A DNA stretch of 64,000 nucleotides from Spongiibacter sp. IMCC21906 (GCF_001010805.1 NZ_CP011477.1:496001-560000), one strand, 5' to 3'. Counted from the first letter of the stretch, positions 18,301 to 26,156 are shown. Translations and numbers: made by a program. The notes: generated by a model not told the origin, from the sequence alone.

Positions 18301-18390
18301 GAACTTGAGTTGTACAAGCTGTTTGCGGGGGATGTCGCTTTCAAGGCCTCGTGGATGCAGAGTATGCAGAGGGTTATTGACCGAGGCTAG
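15325..18390 (+). CDS. hsdR: Type I restriction endonuclease subunit HsdR
   Basis: Motor and nuclease subunit that translocates and cuts unmethylated DNA. In the 1021-aa protein the N-terminal PD-(D/E)XK nuclease is seen around residues 165-190 (MVLFLNGIPLVTLELKN). The SF2 helicase core has Walker A HSAGSGKSNS at about 331, DEAH at about 446 (IIDEAHSSQSG), motif III FTATPKN, and the second RecA lobe with VANKYLTGFDQPKL and QALSRLNRS. A C-terminal helical domain follows from about 800. The start at 15325 is preceded by a modest AGGATG. It is separated from hsdMS by two other genes rather than adjacent to them. Confidence 0.94.
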   Translation: MVSNTKEQALEAAIEQALTGTTIEAVKAAGEIADGAHTQVRETPADYLVGNQRFKLGLPTDFNAQYAIDNRFFWRFLEQTQTLELAKLQKHNPSDWQRKLLERYDRLMKKHGILHLLKKGLSVDDAHFHLMYPAPLASSSEKVKQNFAANIFSCTRQVCYSLANPLQEIDMVLFLNGIPLVTLELKNAWTGQTARYHGQKQYREDRDTNQPLLNFARCLVHMAVDTDEVYMTTKLAGKGTFFLPFNKGHNHGKGNPPNPSGHKTAYLWEQVFTKDSMANIIQHFVRLDGSSKDPLAKRTLFFPRYHQLDVVRRLVKHAAEYGVGQSYLIQHSAGSGKSNSITWAAYQLIETYPLSETVEGNRGMEQPLFDSVIVVTDRRLLDKQLRDNIKEFSEVKNIVAPAFKSSELKHALEAGKKIIITTIQKFPFIIDGIEDLSDKRFAVIIDEAHSSQSGSAHDNMNRAMGQSAIEEEEDAQDKILMAMKSRKMRGNASYLAFTATPKNTTLEKFGEQQADGSFKPFHLYSMKQAIEEGFILDVLANYTTYKSYYEIEKSIAENPEFDTKKAQKKLRAYVERSQHTIDTKAEIMLEHFIAHVINGKKLKGKAKAMVITQNIETAIRYHKALTRLLIAKGSPFKALIAFSGTKEVDGIEYTEAEINGFSESDTKDKFDTDEYRMLVVANKYLTGFDQPKLSTMYVDKKLASVLCVQALSRLNRSSQKLGKKTEDLFILDFFNNVDDIKTAFDPFYTATSLSQATDINVLHELKDALDDVGVYEWYEVEDFVKRYFNNEDAQKLSPIIDVAAARFEHELELEDSEKIDFKIKAKQFVKIYGQMASIIPYEIAVWEKLFWFLKFLIPKLKVSDPDADAIDELLSSVDLSSYGLQRVKLNQAIALDAGETEVDPQNPNPRGAHGVEVETDPLDEIVRSFNERWFQGWSATPEEQRVKFVNIAESIRQHPDFEDKYKNNPDPHNRELAFEKILKEIMLRRRKDELELYKLFAGDVAFKASWMQSMQRVIDRG

Positions 18391-18458
18391 AAAATTCGGA
18401 GCCTTTGGCGGCGTGGGGCTTTGCCAAAAAGTTTCGAAAAGTCACAATGGAGTGAGCG

Positions 18459-18743
18459 TTGGAAGTTAAAAATAATCCTGCAGGTCGACTTTATGATTTG
18501 TTAAAGGCGGCGAAAAAGCAACCACCGAGAGAGAAAGTGAGAGATGTTTGGGCGAAGGTGTTTGATGTCGACCCAGCTGATACGGCCTTACTTTTAACGA
18601 TGATTGCTGACTTAATAATTTTGGTAGCCAATACGAAGGCTTCCATAGAGCGGCTGGAGAATGTAGACAATACGTTATATCTCAAGCCATTCGTTAAATT
18701 AGAAAACCTATTCTCTCAGGTTAATTTAAATCGTGAATGCTAG
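18459..18743 (+). CDS. Small hypothetical protein after hsdR (94 aa, TTG start)
   Basis: An unrecognised 94-aa protein. The likely start is TTG at 18459 with GGAG 8 nt upstream (AATGGAGTGAGCG). The N-terminal third is basic (LLKAAKKQPPREKVRDVW), and the middle is hydrophobic and helical (DTALLLTMIADLIILVANTK), followed by a leucine-rich stretch that could be a coiled coil. No signal peptide. It overlaps the next gene by 11 nt, so the two are probably translated together. Base composition is AT-richer than hsdR. It may be an accessory defence or toxin-antitoxin-like component, but this rests on context only. Confidence 0.6.
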   Translation: MEVKNNPAGRLYDLLKAAKKQPPREKVRDVWAKVFDVDPADTALLLTMIADLIILVANTKASIERLENVDNTLYLKPFVKLENLFSQVNLNREC

Positions 18744-19209
18744 TTGGGAGCCATGGCACAAACAATTGGACGAGCCGACGTTGTACGGTTTGCAGTTTGC
18801 GGCTGATCAGCTTTCGCGTAGCTCTGGCAAAACAGCATTGCCTGGTAAAGACATCGAGTCATTGCAGAGTGAGCTTGAGCAACTGTTAGATAATGTCATT
18901 GGATCTGATATTCCTCAGGGTTTGAAGGCCTTATTTTTGCGTAACTTAGAATCTATCCGCCATTCTGTTCTTGTGTATCGAATCAAGGGTATTGACGGCC
19001 TTGAAGAGGAGTTAGAACGTGCTGTCGGGTTCTTAGTGTTGAATCGTCAAGATATTCCTGCAGAAGGTGATCCATCCGAATCAAGGAAATATTGGGAGAA
19101 ATTTTTCTCATTGGTTGATCGAATCAATCAGTTGGTCGCTCTAGGTCGTGGAGTGAAGGAGTTGTCGGGGCCTGCAATGCATGCGATCAGTCATATTTTG
19201 GGTAAATAG
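18733..19209 (+). CDS. Hypothetical protein at right end of the island (158 aa, GTG start)
   Basis: A 158-aa protein that I do not recognise, starting at GTG 18733 inside the end of the previous gene. It is acidic and leucine-rich, predicted mostly helical, with no membrane segment or signal. Visible segments are DIESLQSELEQLLDNVIGSD and GLKALFLRNLESIRHSVLVY. The 11-nt overlap and shared low GC content suggest a two-gene module with the upstream ORF. It ends 30 bp before the right island repeat. Similar small pairs are seen behind hsdR in other bacteria as far as I can recall, without a characterised role. Confidence 0.6.
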   Translation: MNASWEPWHKQLDEPTLYGLQFAADQLSRSSGKTALPGKDIESLQSELEQLLDNVIGSDIPQGLKALFLRNLESIRHSVLVYRIKGIDGLEEELERAVGFLVLNRQDIPAEGDPSESRKYWEKFFSLVDRINQLVALGRGVKELSGPAMHAISHILGK

Positions 19210-19238
19210 TGTTTTTCCGTAATGAATACTCTGTGTTC

Positions 19239-19303
19239 ATTTAACGATTGATTTTTCTGTTTAAAAAGCGCAAATATACGCTTTAACCAATCAGAAAAGT
19301 TGA
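19239..19303. repeat. Right copy of 65-bp island-flanking repeat (putative LysR operator region)
   Basis: Counterpart of 8111-8175 in the same orientation, with the shared GTTTAAAAAGCGCAA core and TTAACCAATCA end. This copy also has AAAGCG (19266-19271) facing CGCTTT (19280-19285) across 8 bases, a dyad of the kind bound by LysR-type regulators. It ends 7 bp before the lysR start codon, so it must also contain or overlap the lysR promoter. The two copies are diverged, so if they came from one insertion event it was not recent. Confidence 0.65.
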
Positions 19304-19309
19304 TCAACT

Positions 19310-20248
19310 ATGGCAGCACCGCGAACAACTTTGGATCAATGGCATTGCTTTTTGGCGGTGGTGGACGAAGGCAGCTATGCCCGAGCAGCTGATGCCCTGC
19401 ATAAAAGTCAGTCGGCTGTGACTTATGCCGTGCAAAAACTAGAAGAACAATTGAATGTGCCGGTCTTTGAGATTAAGGGTCGAAAAGCGGTGCTGACAGA
19501 AGCCGGTCAAAGCTTGTATCGGCGGGGCCGGGGCCTGATTGATGAGGCGATGCGGCTGGAGAAAAGTGCAGCGTCGGCTGCTGCGGGTTGGGAGCCCCAG
19601 CTACGCATAGTGGCTGATGCTTTGTTTCCGTCGGCGGCGATGCTGGATTGCTTAAAACACTTGGCGGAGGAATGCCCAGATACTCGTCTGGAATGCATAG
19701 AAACTGTACTCAGCGGGGCAGAAGAAGCATTGCTGGAGCGGCGTTGCGATATCGCGATTACGGGCATTGTGCCGCCGGGGTTTTTGGGCGATCACCTGAT
19801 GCGAGTGCGCTTTAATGCGGTTGCACATCGAGACCACCCTCTTCATCAATTGGATCGGGTGCTGGATTTTCGGGATTTACGACCTTTTCGGCAGTTGGTC
19901 GTACGGGATTCCGGGGCGAGGAAGCCGCGGGACTCAGGCTGGCTTGATGCGGCGCAGCGATTGACGATAAGCCGTATAGACCTCTCTGTGCAAGCAGTTT
20001 CAGAGGGTATTGGCTTTGCTTGGCTGCCAGATATTGCGATGCAGAAAGAGCTTGCTGAGGGCGTTTTAAAGCCGCTGCCGATGGCCGAGGGGGGTGAGCG
20101 GTTTGCAGATTTGTTTATTGTCATGCCAGACCGTGAGTTGGCCGGCCCAGCTGCGTTGCGGGGTGAGGTGCTGATTCGTGCGGCGGCAAAACAGCTAGTG
20201 GCGGCCTGCCATGAGCACTGGGGGAATGAAGCGCTCTTAGAATCTTAG
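19310..20248 (+). CDS. LysR-family transcriptional regulator (probable azoR regulator)
   Basis: A 312-aa LysR-type regulator. The winged HTH is at about 7-65 (CFLAVVDEGSYARAADAL, then HKSQSAVTYAVQKLEEQLNV). The effector-binding domain from about 92 to 300 includes IGFAWLPD near the end, typical of the family. LysR genes next to azoR and pirin genes usually face them and respond to quinone-like or oxidative stress. Here the azoR-pirin pair is on the far side of the restriction island. It has a weak Shine-Dalgarno before the ATG, with the operator-like repeat directly upstream, which suggests autoregulation. Confidence 0.9.
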   Translation: MAAPRTTLDQWHCFLAVVDEGSYARAADALHKSQSAVTYAVQKLEEQLNVPVFEIKGRKAVLTEAGQSLYRRGRGLIDEAMRLEKSAASAAAGWEPQLRIVADALFPSAAMLDCLKHLAEECPDTRLECIETVLSGAEEALLERRCDIAITGIVPPGFLGDHLMRVRFNAVAHRDHPLHQLDRVLDFRDLRPFRQLVVRDSGARKPRDSGWLDAAQRLTISRIDLSVQAVSEGIGFAWLPDIAMQKELAEGVLKPLPMAEGGERFADLFIVMPDRELAGPAALRGEVLIRAAAKQLVAACHEHWGNEALLES

Positions 20249-20258
20249 TTTCTGCCAG

Positions 20259-20280
20259 GGCCTGTTAGTGTTTACAGGCC
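20259..20280 (+). terminator. Hairpin after lysR
   Basis: GGCCTGT (20259-20265) pairs with ACAGGCC (20274-20280) across an 8-nt loop, between the convergent lysR and a minus-strand gene. It lacks a T-run on the plus strand, so it is a weak or bidirectional terminator at best. Confidence 0.4.
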
Positions 20281-20311
20281 TTAAGCGGGTTCTTCTGAAG
20301 CAGAACGCGAC

Positions 20312-20629
20312 TTATCGTAATTGGGCTAAGTCTTGGTTATACGCTTGGGTAAGGTCATTGTAACGGCTGGCAATGTCTTCCAGTTCTGCTACGGCAGCGT
20401 TGTATAGCAAGCTGTTGTCGGTTTTTGGGCAGGCGGCCAGTTTGCGGCTAGCCTGCTGCAGATAGTGCTCAACTTCTGGTCCTAATGCCTTCACTTGCTC
20501 GTAATTGGTATCGGCAATTCCGGGGATGGGGGGCGCGCCAGCGGTTGCTTCAAGGGGGCAGTGGGCCAGGCTGCTTAGGGGCAGTAATAGCGCGGTGGTG
20601 ATAATGCCGCAACGAATAAACAGTGTCAT
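20312..20629 (-). CDS. Small secreted hypothetical protein
   Basis: A 105-aa protein with a clear Sec signal (MTLFIRCGIITTALLLPLS, then SLAHC), so it is probably periplasmic. The mature part is about 80 residues, helical, with ELEDIASRYNDLTQAYNQD near the end and two cysteines (HCPLE, AACPKT) that could form a disulfide. AAGGACACCTTGC precedes the ATG (AAGGA at suitable distance). No family recognised. It stands alone between convergent lysR and the MATE gene. Confidence 0.65.
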   Translation of the reverse strand: MTLFIRCGIITTALLLPLSSLAHCPLEATAGAPPIPGIADTNYEQVKALGPEVEHYLQQASRKLAACPKTDNSLLYNAAVAELEDIASRYNDLTQAYNQDLAQLR

Positions 20630-20837
20630 GCAAGGTGTCCTTCTGCCGCTATGGCGCAGAAAAAGCCAAATGGATAATAACTAAAATACACATATTATGC
20701 TCTATGTGCACTATCGGCGTGGCTGAATTTCTTGAAAATGCGACTTGCTTGGCCGTTAGCTTGTGTTATTGCGGATGATGGCGGAATTTGCCCGGTGTTT
20801 GGCAGCGCTGTGGGTGGGTGAGGATCTGCGAACTAGG

Positions 20838-22220
20838 TCAGTAAGTAGGGATGTTATTGCCGGCAACCCAGTGGTTGCTGCGGGTAAGAAAATAGAAGGC
20901 AATGCCGAGGCTGAGGCCCCTGGCAAGGTTAAAAGTCGCAAAGCTCAACCATAGACCGTGATTTAACCAAGGCTGGCTGACATACCATAAGGGCAGGTAC
21001 ACGAGGAACACGCTGCCCAGCATGCCCCATTGCATGGCGCGGGTGCGCAGACAGCCGATAAAAATACCATCCAGCAAATAACTCCACACCGATAATATCG
21101 GCATGGCGAGTAACCATGGGTAATAGGTTTTGGCGAGTTCGCGCACCGAGTCGAGCCCGGTCATCAGTTGCAGTAACGGAGATTTCGTAATGAGCAGGAT
21201 GGCCGTGGCCAGCAGAGCGCTGATCAGCGACCACTTTCCGCAGGCACGGCAGCAATCTAAAAATCGGCGCTTATCTTTTTGGCTGTAGGCTCGACCGCAG
21301 AGAGCTTCGGCGGCATGGGCAAAGCCATCTATGCCGTAGGCTCCGGCGAGCACCAGTTGAATGAGAATGGCATTGGCGGCCAATATATTTTCACCCAGTG
21401 CAGCGCCTTGGGCGGTAAAAAACGCAAAACTAAATAGCAGCGCTGCGGTACGCATAAAAATACGCCCATTGTCTGCGAGAAAGTGGCTTAGAGGCTGGCC
21501 TTGTTTAAAGGCGTTGCTTAAACCTTGCTGCCAGCTGGTCTTCAGTGCCGCTCGGGTGGCGAGTAAGGCAATACCGAAACCACAATATTCACTGATGACG
21601 CTGGCCCACGCGGCGCCTTCGCTCCGCCAGTCCATGTGCACAATAAAAAGGTAATCCAAACCAATATTGAGACTGTTTACGGCAACGGCAATGATCAGCG
21701 GGGTGCGGGTGTTGTGCTGGCCAATCAACCAGCCGCTGACGGCATAGGTGCACAGAACGGCGGGAGCGCTGAGCAGGCGGATGTGCAAATATGCGTCGGC
21801 CAGCGGGTGTAGCTTGGCGGGCGTGTCCATTAATGACAGGCCGGTGTTAATTAAAAATGGCTGGGCAATAACAATGGTGACGCCAATCGACAAGCCAACG
21901 GTCAGCGCTTTCAATAATAGTGCGGCGCTATCCTTGCCTTCGGCTTGGGCGCTTGCTCCGGTTGTGCCCATTCTCAAAAAGCCAAAACTCCAATAAATGA
22001 AGGCCAGCAAGCTGCTGCCGATGGCAACGGCGCTGAGAAAGCGGCTGCTTTCTAAGTGGCCGAGCATGGCGGTGTCCGCAAGACCGAGTGCGGGAACGGA
22101 TAGGTTGGCCAGAATCATCGGCCACGCTAGCTGCCAGATTTTTTGGTCAACGGGTTTTTGAGTTAATGCAGTCCGCAAAGTATTGCCGAGTTGTCTGGGA
22201 AGGTTGGCGATAGCCCACAT
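20838..22220 (-). CDS. MATE-family multidrug/antimicrobial extrusion protein (DinF-like)
   Basis: A 460-aa inner-membrane exporter with about twelve membrane helices in two six-helix halves. The N-terminal signature is NLSVPALGLADTAMLGHLES. The second half opens around ENILAANAILIQLVLAGAYG and includes GFAHAAEALCGRAYS, both typical of the DinF branch. It uses an ion gradient to export cationic or oxidative compounds; the substrate cannot be told. The first 20 residues before IWQLAWPMI may be longer than needed, so the start is uncertain. I see no LexA box upstream, in contrast to E. coli dinF. Confidence 0.88.
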   Translation of the reverse strand: MWAIANLPRQLGNTLRTALTQKPVDQKIWQLAWPMILANLSVPALGLADTAMLGHLESSRFLSAVAIGSSLLAFIYWSFGFLRMGTTGASAQAEGKDSAALLLKALTVGLSIGVTIVIAQPFLINTGLSLMDTPAKLHPLADAYLHIRLLSAPAVLCTYAVSGWLIGQHNTRTPLIIAVAVNSLNIGLDYLFIVHMDWRSEGAAWASVISEYCGFGIALLATRAALKTSWQQGLSNAFKQGQPLSHFLADNGRIFMRTAALLFSFAFFTAQGAALGENILAANAILIQLVLAGAYGIDGFAHAAEALCGRAYSQKDKRRFLDCCRACGKWSLISALLATAILLITKSPLLQLMTGLDSVRELAKTYYPWLLAMPILSVWSYLLDGIFIGCLRTRAMQWGMLGSVFLVYLPLWYVSQPWLNHGLWLSFATFNLARGLSLGIAFYFLTRSNHWVAGNNIPTY

Positions 22221-22784
22221 TGTAGTCGATCATTGTGCGGATTAGGGCGATGATTTTGACATCGGTGGCGCCGATATCAAGGTTTGCGACGAGCAGCGGA
22301 AAGCTGAAAGACTTAGGTTTTGTGCTCAGCAAGCTTAGCTTGCTCGCTGAGGGTAATTTGGGTGGGAGACCTCGTCAGTTTGCAAAAATTCAATTTTTTG
22401 CGAGATAAAATTATCCCTTAATCACTCTATATATTGTGTTGCAACAAGGACTGCCCCCCCTTCACTAGTGTAAAGAACCGATGCCGCCACGGTAAATCAT
22501 GCACTTACATCAATTCTTGGGGTATGGAGAGTAGCCTTGTTGAGCGTATCAGGTTTATAATTGCGGCGTTTTGTCGCACCCAAAGCCATTGGCGTGGTGC
22601 CGCAGTGTGTAATTCTCGGGGGAGATTTCAATTACTCACCACAGTTATTGTGGTGGCTTGCTCTCGCCCGGTCTGTTTTAGCATCCAATGTAAATTGTGT
22701 TTTCTAAACAGGGGGTTGCGTGTTGCGCGTACTGCAAAAAATTGCGCCTAGGGGTTTAATAAACTGTACACGGAGACACGGGAG
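22221..22784. other. Long leader/regulatory region between MATE gene and coxB
   Basis: A 564-bp gap with no convincing gene. It contains a perfect palindrome with 8-bp arms AGCAAGCT-T-AGCTTGCT (22328-22344), an A/T hairpin GCAAAAA/TTTTTGC (22382-22401), and a hairpin CACCACA-GTTAT-TGTGGTG (22637-22655) about 130 bp before coxB. A polyC run (CCCCCCC, near 22452) is also present. It probably holds the cox operon promoter and a long 5' leader. I could not place hexamers with confidence. Confidence 0.45.
22637..22655 (+). promoter_or_regulatory. Hairpin in coxB leader
   Basis: A perfect 7-bp stem, CACCACA and TGTGGTG, around a 5-nt loop GTTAT, about 130 nt upstream of the coxB start codon. Without a T-run it is not a terminator. 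It could be an operator dyad or an mRNA leader structure for the oxidase cluster. Confidence 0.35.
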
Positions 22785-23945
22785 ATGCTTCAACAAGCGA
22801 AACGGCTTTCAAAGCTGGCGCTTAGTCCTGTGCTAATGCTGCTGAGCCTGTCTAGTACTAGCGCTTGGGCCGCCGAGTCGGCACAGCGTTGGCAAACCAA
22901 TATGACGCCTGGCGTGACTGAAGTAGGGACGAAAATTTACGACCTGCACATGTTAGTTTTTTGGATATGTGTTGTTGTAGGTATTCTGGTTTTTGGGGTG
23001 ATGTTTTATTCGGTATTCGCATACCGCAAAGAGCGTCATCAAGAGCCTGCTACTTTTCACGAAAACACACGACTGGAAATTGCGTGGACAATTGTCCCCT
23101 TCATCCTGCTGATTTTCATGGCGGTACCCGCCACGACGACGCTGCTTGAAATCTATGATACCGACGATGCCGATATGGACATCTTGGTAACGGGTTATCA
23201 GTGGAAGTGGAAGTACGAGTACATTAACCCCAATGGCGACAATGTCAGTTACTTTTCTACTCTGTTGACCGATAAGTCTGAAATCGGTAACAGCGAAGAG
23301 AAAGGCTCGAATTATCTGCTAGAGGTCGATGAGCCCCTGGTATTGCCTGTCGATAAAAAAATTCGCTTTTTGGTGACTGCAAATGACGTGCTTCATGCTT
23401 GGTGGGTTCCCGCCCTGGCAGTGAAGCGCGATGCGATTCCTGGCTTTATTAATGAAGCTTGGACCAAGCCAACTGAAACCGGTGTTTACCGTGGTCAGTG
23501 TGCTGAGCTTTGTGGTCGCGACCACGGCTTTATGCCAATTGTGGTAAACGTCGTTAGTGATGACGAATACCAGGATTGGATGGCTGGCAAGCAAGCAGAA
23601 GTTGCCGAGCTGAAAAAGCTGATGGAAAAAGACTTCAACATGGACGAGCTTGTAGCCCGCGGTAAGCAGGTATACGACCGTGCATGTGCAGCTTGTCATG
23701 GCGGCAATGGTGAAGGCGGCGTGGGTAAAGCCATCGCTGGCAGCCCAATTGCTACTGGCTCCGTCGACGAACATCTTGATGTCGTTGTAAACGGCGTGCC
23801 GGGTACTGCCATGCAGGCGTTTGGTACTCAGCTGAATGAAGTGGATCTGGCAGCAGTTATCACTTATCAGCGCAACGCGTTTGGCAACAACATGGGCGAC
23901 CGGTTGCAGCCAGTTGATATCTACAAATTCAAGAAAGGTCAGTAG
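22785..23945 (+). CDS. coxB: Cytochrome c oxidase subunit II with fused cytochrome c domain
   Basis: The subunit II of aa3/caa3-type oxidase takes electrons from cytochrome c at the CuA centre and passes them to subunit I. The 386-aa protein has a signal sequence (to about residue 29) and two membrane helices (about 52-72 and 100-120). The periplasmic cupredoxin domain has CuA ligands in CAELCGRDHGFM from residue 239. A C-terminal c-type heme domain has CAACH at 301-305, making this a caa3-like enzyme. A GGAGACACGGGAG ribosome binding region precedes the ATG. coxA follows after 11 bp with AGGAGG. Confidence 0.95.
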   Translation: MLQQAKRLSKLALSPVLMLLSLSSTSAWAAESAQRWQTNMTPGVTEVGTKIYDLHMLVFWICVVVGILVFGVMFYSVFAYRKERHQEPATFHENTRLEIAWTIVPFILLIFMAVPATTTLLEIYDTDDADMDILVTGYQWKWKYEYINPNGDNVSYFSTLLTDKSEIGNSEEKGSNYLLEVDEPLVLPVDKKIRFLVTANDVLHAWWVPALAVKRDAIPGFINEAWTKPTETGVYRGQCAELCGRDHGFMPIVVNVVSDDEYQDWMAGKQAEVAELKKLMEKDFNMDELVARGKQVYDRACAACHGGNGEGGVGKAIAGSPIATGSVDEHLDVVVNGVPGTAMQAFGTQLNEVDLAAVITYQRNAFGNNMGDRLQPVDIYKFKKGQ

Positions 23946-23956
23946 GAGGATTCACC

Positions 23957-25513
23957 ATGGGTGCTCACGGACCTGCTAAAGGTTGGACCCGGTGGTTATT
24001 TACCACCAACCACAAAGACATCGGTACGATGTATTTGTGGTTTAGTTTCGCAATGTTCTTGCTTGGCGGCTCGTTCGCCATGATCATCCGCGCCGAGCTG
24101 TTTCAGCCCGGTTTGCAGATTGTACAGCCAGAGTTTTTTAACCAAATGACCACCATGCACGGCTTGGTGATGGTCTTTGGTGCGATCATGCCCGCGTTTG
24201 TCGGTTTGGCTAACTGGATGATTCCGATGATGATCGGTGCTCCAGATATGGCCCTGCCGCGGATGAATAACTGGTCGTTCTGGATTTTGCCGCCAACCTT
24301 TGCGTTGCTGGCATCTACCCTGCTTATGGAGGGTGGTGGCCCTAACTTCGGTTGGACGTTCTATGCGCCGCTATCAACAACGTATGCGCCGCCTAGTGTC
24401 ACCTTCTTTATCTTCGCGGTCCACGCGATGGGTATTTCCTCCATCATGGGGTCTATCAACATCATTGCAACGATTGTAAACATGCGCGCGCCTGGCATGA
24501 CTTACATGAAAATGCCGATGTTTGTGTGGACCTGGTTGATTACAGCGTTCTTGCTAGTAGCGGTTATGCCGGTATTGGCTGGCGCAGTCACCATGATGCT
24601 GATGGATATTCACTTCGGTACCAGCTTCTTTAACGCCGCTGGTGGCGGTGACCCGGTTTTGTTCCAGCACGTATTCTGGTTCTTTGGTCACCCCGAGGTT
24701 TACATCATCATTTTGCCAGCATTTGGTGTGGTGTCTGAGGTTATTCCTACTTTCTCTCGCAAGCCTTTGTTTGGTTACGACTCTATGGTTTACGCCACAG
24801 CGTCTATCGCCTTCCTGTCGTTTATCGTGTGGGCTCACCACATGTATACGGTGGGTATGCCGATTGCGGGCGAGCTGTTCTTTATGTACGCCACCATGCT
24901 TATCGCGGTGCCGACAGCGGCCAAGGTGTTTAACTGGATCACGACGATGTTCAAGGGTTCGATTACTCTTGAAACGCCGATGCTTTTTGCCATCGCCAAG
25001 GTCTTCCTGTTTACCATCGGTGGTCTGTCTGGCCTGATGCTGGCGATTGCGCCCGCTGACTTCCAGTACCACGATAGCTATTTCGTTGTTGCTCACTTCC
25101 ATTACACAATGGTGGCTGGTGCAATCTTCGCCCTGTCTTCTGCGGTCTACTACTGGATTCCAAAGTGGACTGGCAAGATGTACAACGAAACGATGGGTAA
25201 AGTGCACTTTTGGGTATCGTTTATCGGTTTCAACCTGACCTTCTTCCCGCAGCATTTCGTGGGTCTGGCAGGTATGCCGCGTCGTATTCCCGATTACAAC
25301 CTGATGTTTGCAGACTTCAATATGATGTCTTCAATCGGTGCCTTTATTTACGGTACTAGCCAGCTGTTGTTCTTGTTCAACATTGTTAGAACAATTACCC
25401 ACGGCAAGCCGGTTAACTCGGATAAAGTTTGGGAAGGTGCAACAACATTGGAGTGGACTGTTCCGTCTCCTGCGCCCTATCACACTTTCACGACGCCACC
25501 GGAAGTGAAGTAA
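23957..25513 (+). CDS. coxA: Cytochrome c oxidase subunit I
   Basis: The catalytic subunit holds heme a, heme a3 and CuB, and pumps protons while reducing O2 to water. The 518-aa membrane protein has twelve helices. Diagnostic pieces are the N-terminal FTTNHKDIGTMY, TTMHGLVMVFGAIMP, HVFWFFGHPEVYIIILPAFG (CuB histidine plus cross-linked Tyr, and the K-channel), WAHHMYTVGM (CuB His pair), and DSYFVVAHFHYTM (heme a/a3 ligands). AGGAGG precedes the start. Genetic order coxB-coxA-ctaG-coxC is the usual proteobacterial one. Confidence 0.97.
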   Translation: MGAHGPAKGWTRWLFTTNHKDIGTMYLWFSFAMFLLGGSFAMIIRAELFQPGLQIVQPEFFNQMTTMHGLVMVFGAIMPAFVGLANWMIPMMIGAPDMALPRMNNWSFWILPPTFALLASTLLMEGGGPNFGWTFYAPLSTTYAPPSVTFFIFAVHAMGISSIMGSINIIATIVNMRAPGMTYMKMPMFVWTWLITAFLLVAVMPVLAGAVTMMLMDIHFGTSFFNAAGGGDPVLFQHVFWFFGHPEVYIIILPAFGVVSEVIPTFSRKPLFGYDSMVYATASIAFLSFIVWAHHMYTVGMPIAGELFFMYATMLIAVPTAAKVFNWITTMFKGSITLETPMLFAIAKVFLFTIGGLSGLMLAIAPADFQYHDSYFVVAHFHYTMVAGAIFALSSAVYYWIPKWTGKMYNETMGKVHFWVSFIGFNLTFFPQHFVGLAGMPRRIPDYNLMFADFNMMSSIGAFIYGTSQLLFLFNIVRTITHGKPVNSDKVWEGATTLEWTVPSPAPYHTFTTPPEVK

Positions 25514-25543
25514 TAAGGCATTGATGTCAGGACAGGTAGCGGT

Positions 25544-26116
25544 ATGAGCCAGGTACATAACAGCAAAGTTGCAAAAACCAGCGCCAAATTGGCTGTGTTG
25601 GTTGTCGCTATGTTTGTTTTTGCTATTTGGGTGATGCCGCCACTCTATAATGCCCTGTGTGAAGTATTGGGTATTAATGGTAAAACCGGCGGTCGTTATG
25701 AGGTGGTGGAAAGCGGTATTGATACCAGCCGAACGATCAAAGTGCAGTTTGTGGCTCAAAACAACGAGCTGATGCCTTGGGAGTTCGCTCCCAATACTAG
25801 CCAGATTGAAGTTCATCCTGGCGAGCCGGCACAAGTCACCTACTATGCTAAGAATACCCAGGGCCATGCGATGGTTTCTCAGGCAATTCCGAGCATAGTG
25901 CCTTCTCGGGCGGCAGAATTTTTCCATAAAACGGAATGTTTTTGCTTTAACCAGCAGCCGCTGGATGCCGGAAAAGACACAGACTTAGCACTGCAGTTTA
26001 TTGTCGATAGGGATATCCCTGCAGATATTCATGTGATTACCCTGTCCTACACGATTTTTGATGTAACCGAGATGGCGGCCAAGCAACAAAGTGCTGTTGC
26101 AACGGCATCTAATTAG
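25544..26116 (+). CDS. ctaG: Cytochrome c oxidase assembly protein CtaG (Cox11)
   Basis: Copper chaperone that inserts CuB into subunit I. The 190-aa protein has one N-terminal membrane helix (about 14-36) and a periplasmic immunoglobulin-like domain. The copper motif ECFCFNQQ is at about residue 130, and VEVSGID-type substitution (VVESGIDTSRTIKVQF) near the start is characteristic of the family. Located between coxA and coxC, as in Pseudomonas. The annotated start has an AGGTAGCGGT region but no strong Shine-Dalgarno. Confidence 0.94.
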   Translation: MSQVHNSKVAKTSAKLAVLVVAMFVFAIWVMPPLYNALCEVLGINGKTGGRYEVVESGIDTSRTIKVQFVAQNNELMPWEFAPNTSQIEVHPGEPAQVTYYAKNTQGHAMVSQAIPSIVPSRAAEFFHKTECFCFNQQPLDAGKDTDLALQFIVDRDIPADIHVITLSYTIFDVTEMAAKQQSAVATASN

Positions 26117-26156
26117 GAAGAGATTTTTCTCTGATCGAGAAAACGGAGATATAACA

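Noticed and set aside
20838-22220. SOS regulation of the DinF-like MATE gene
   Set aside because: I saw no CTGT-N8-ACAG type LexA box in the upstream region, so the SOS link of E. coli dinF is not supported here.
22434-22751. 105-codon frame before coxB
   Set aside because: Cysteine-rich, low-likelihood composition and no ribosome binding site; the region is better read as an untranslated leader.
24554-25255. Long open frame (233 codons) antisense to coxA
   Set aside because: Charged, histidine- and arginine-rich composition is typical of the reverse strand of a membrane protein gene; no start signal or family resemblance.
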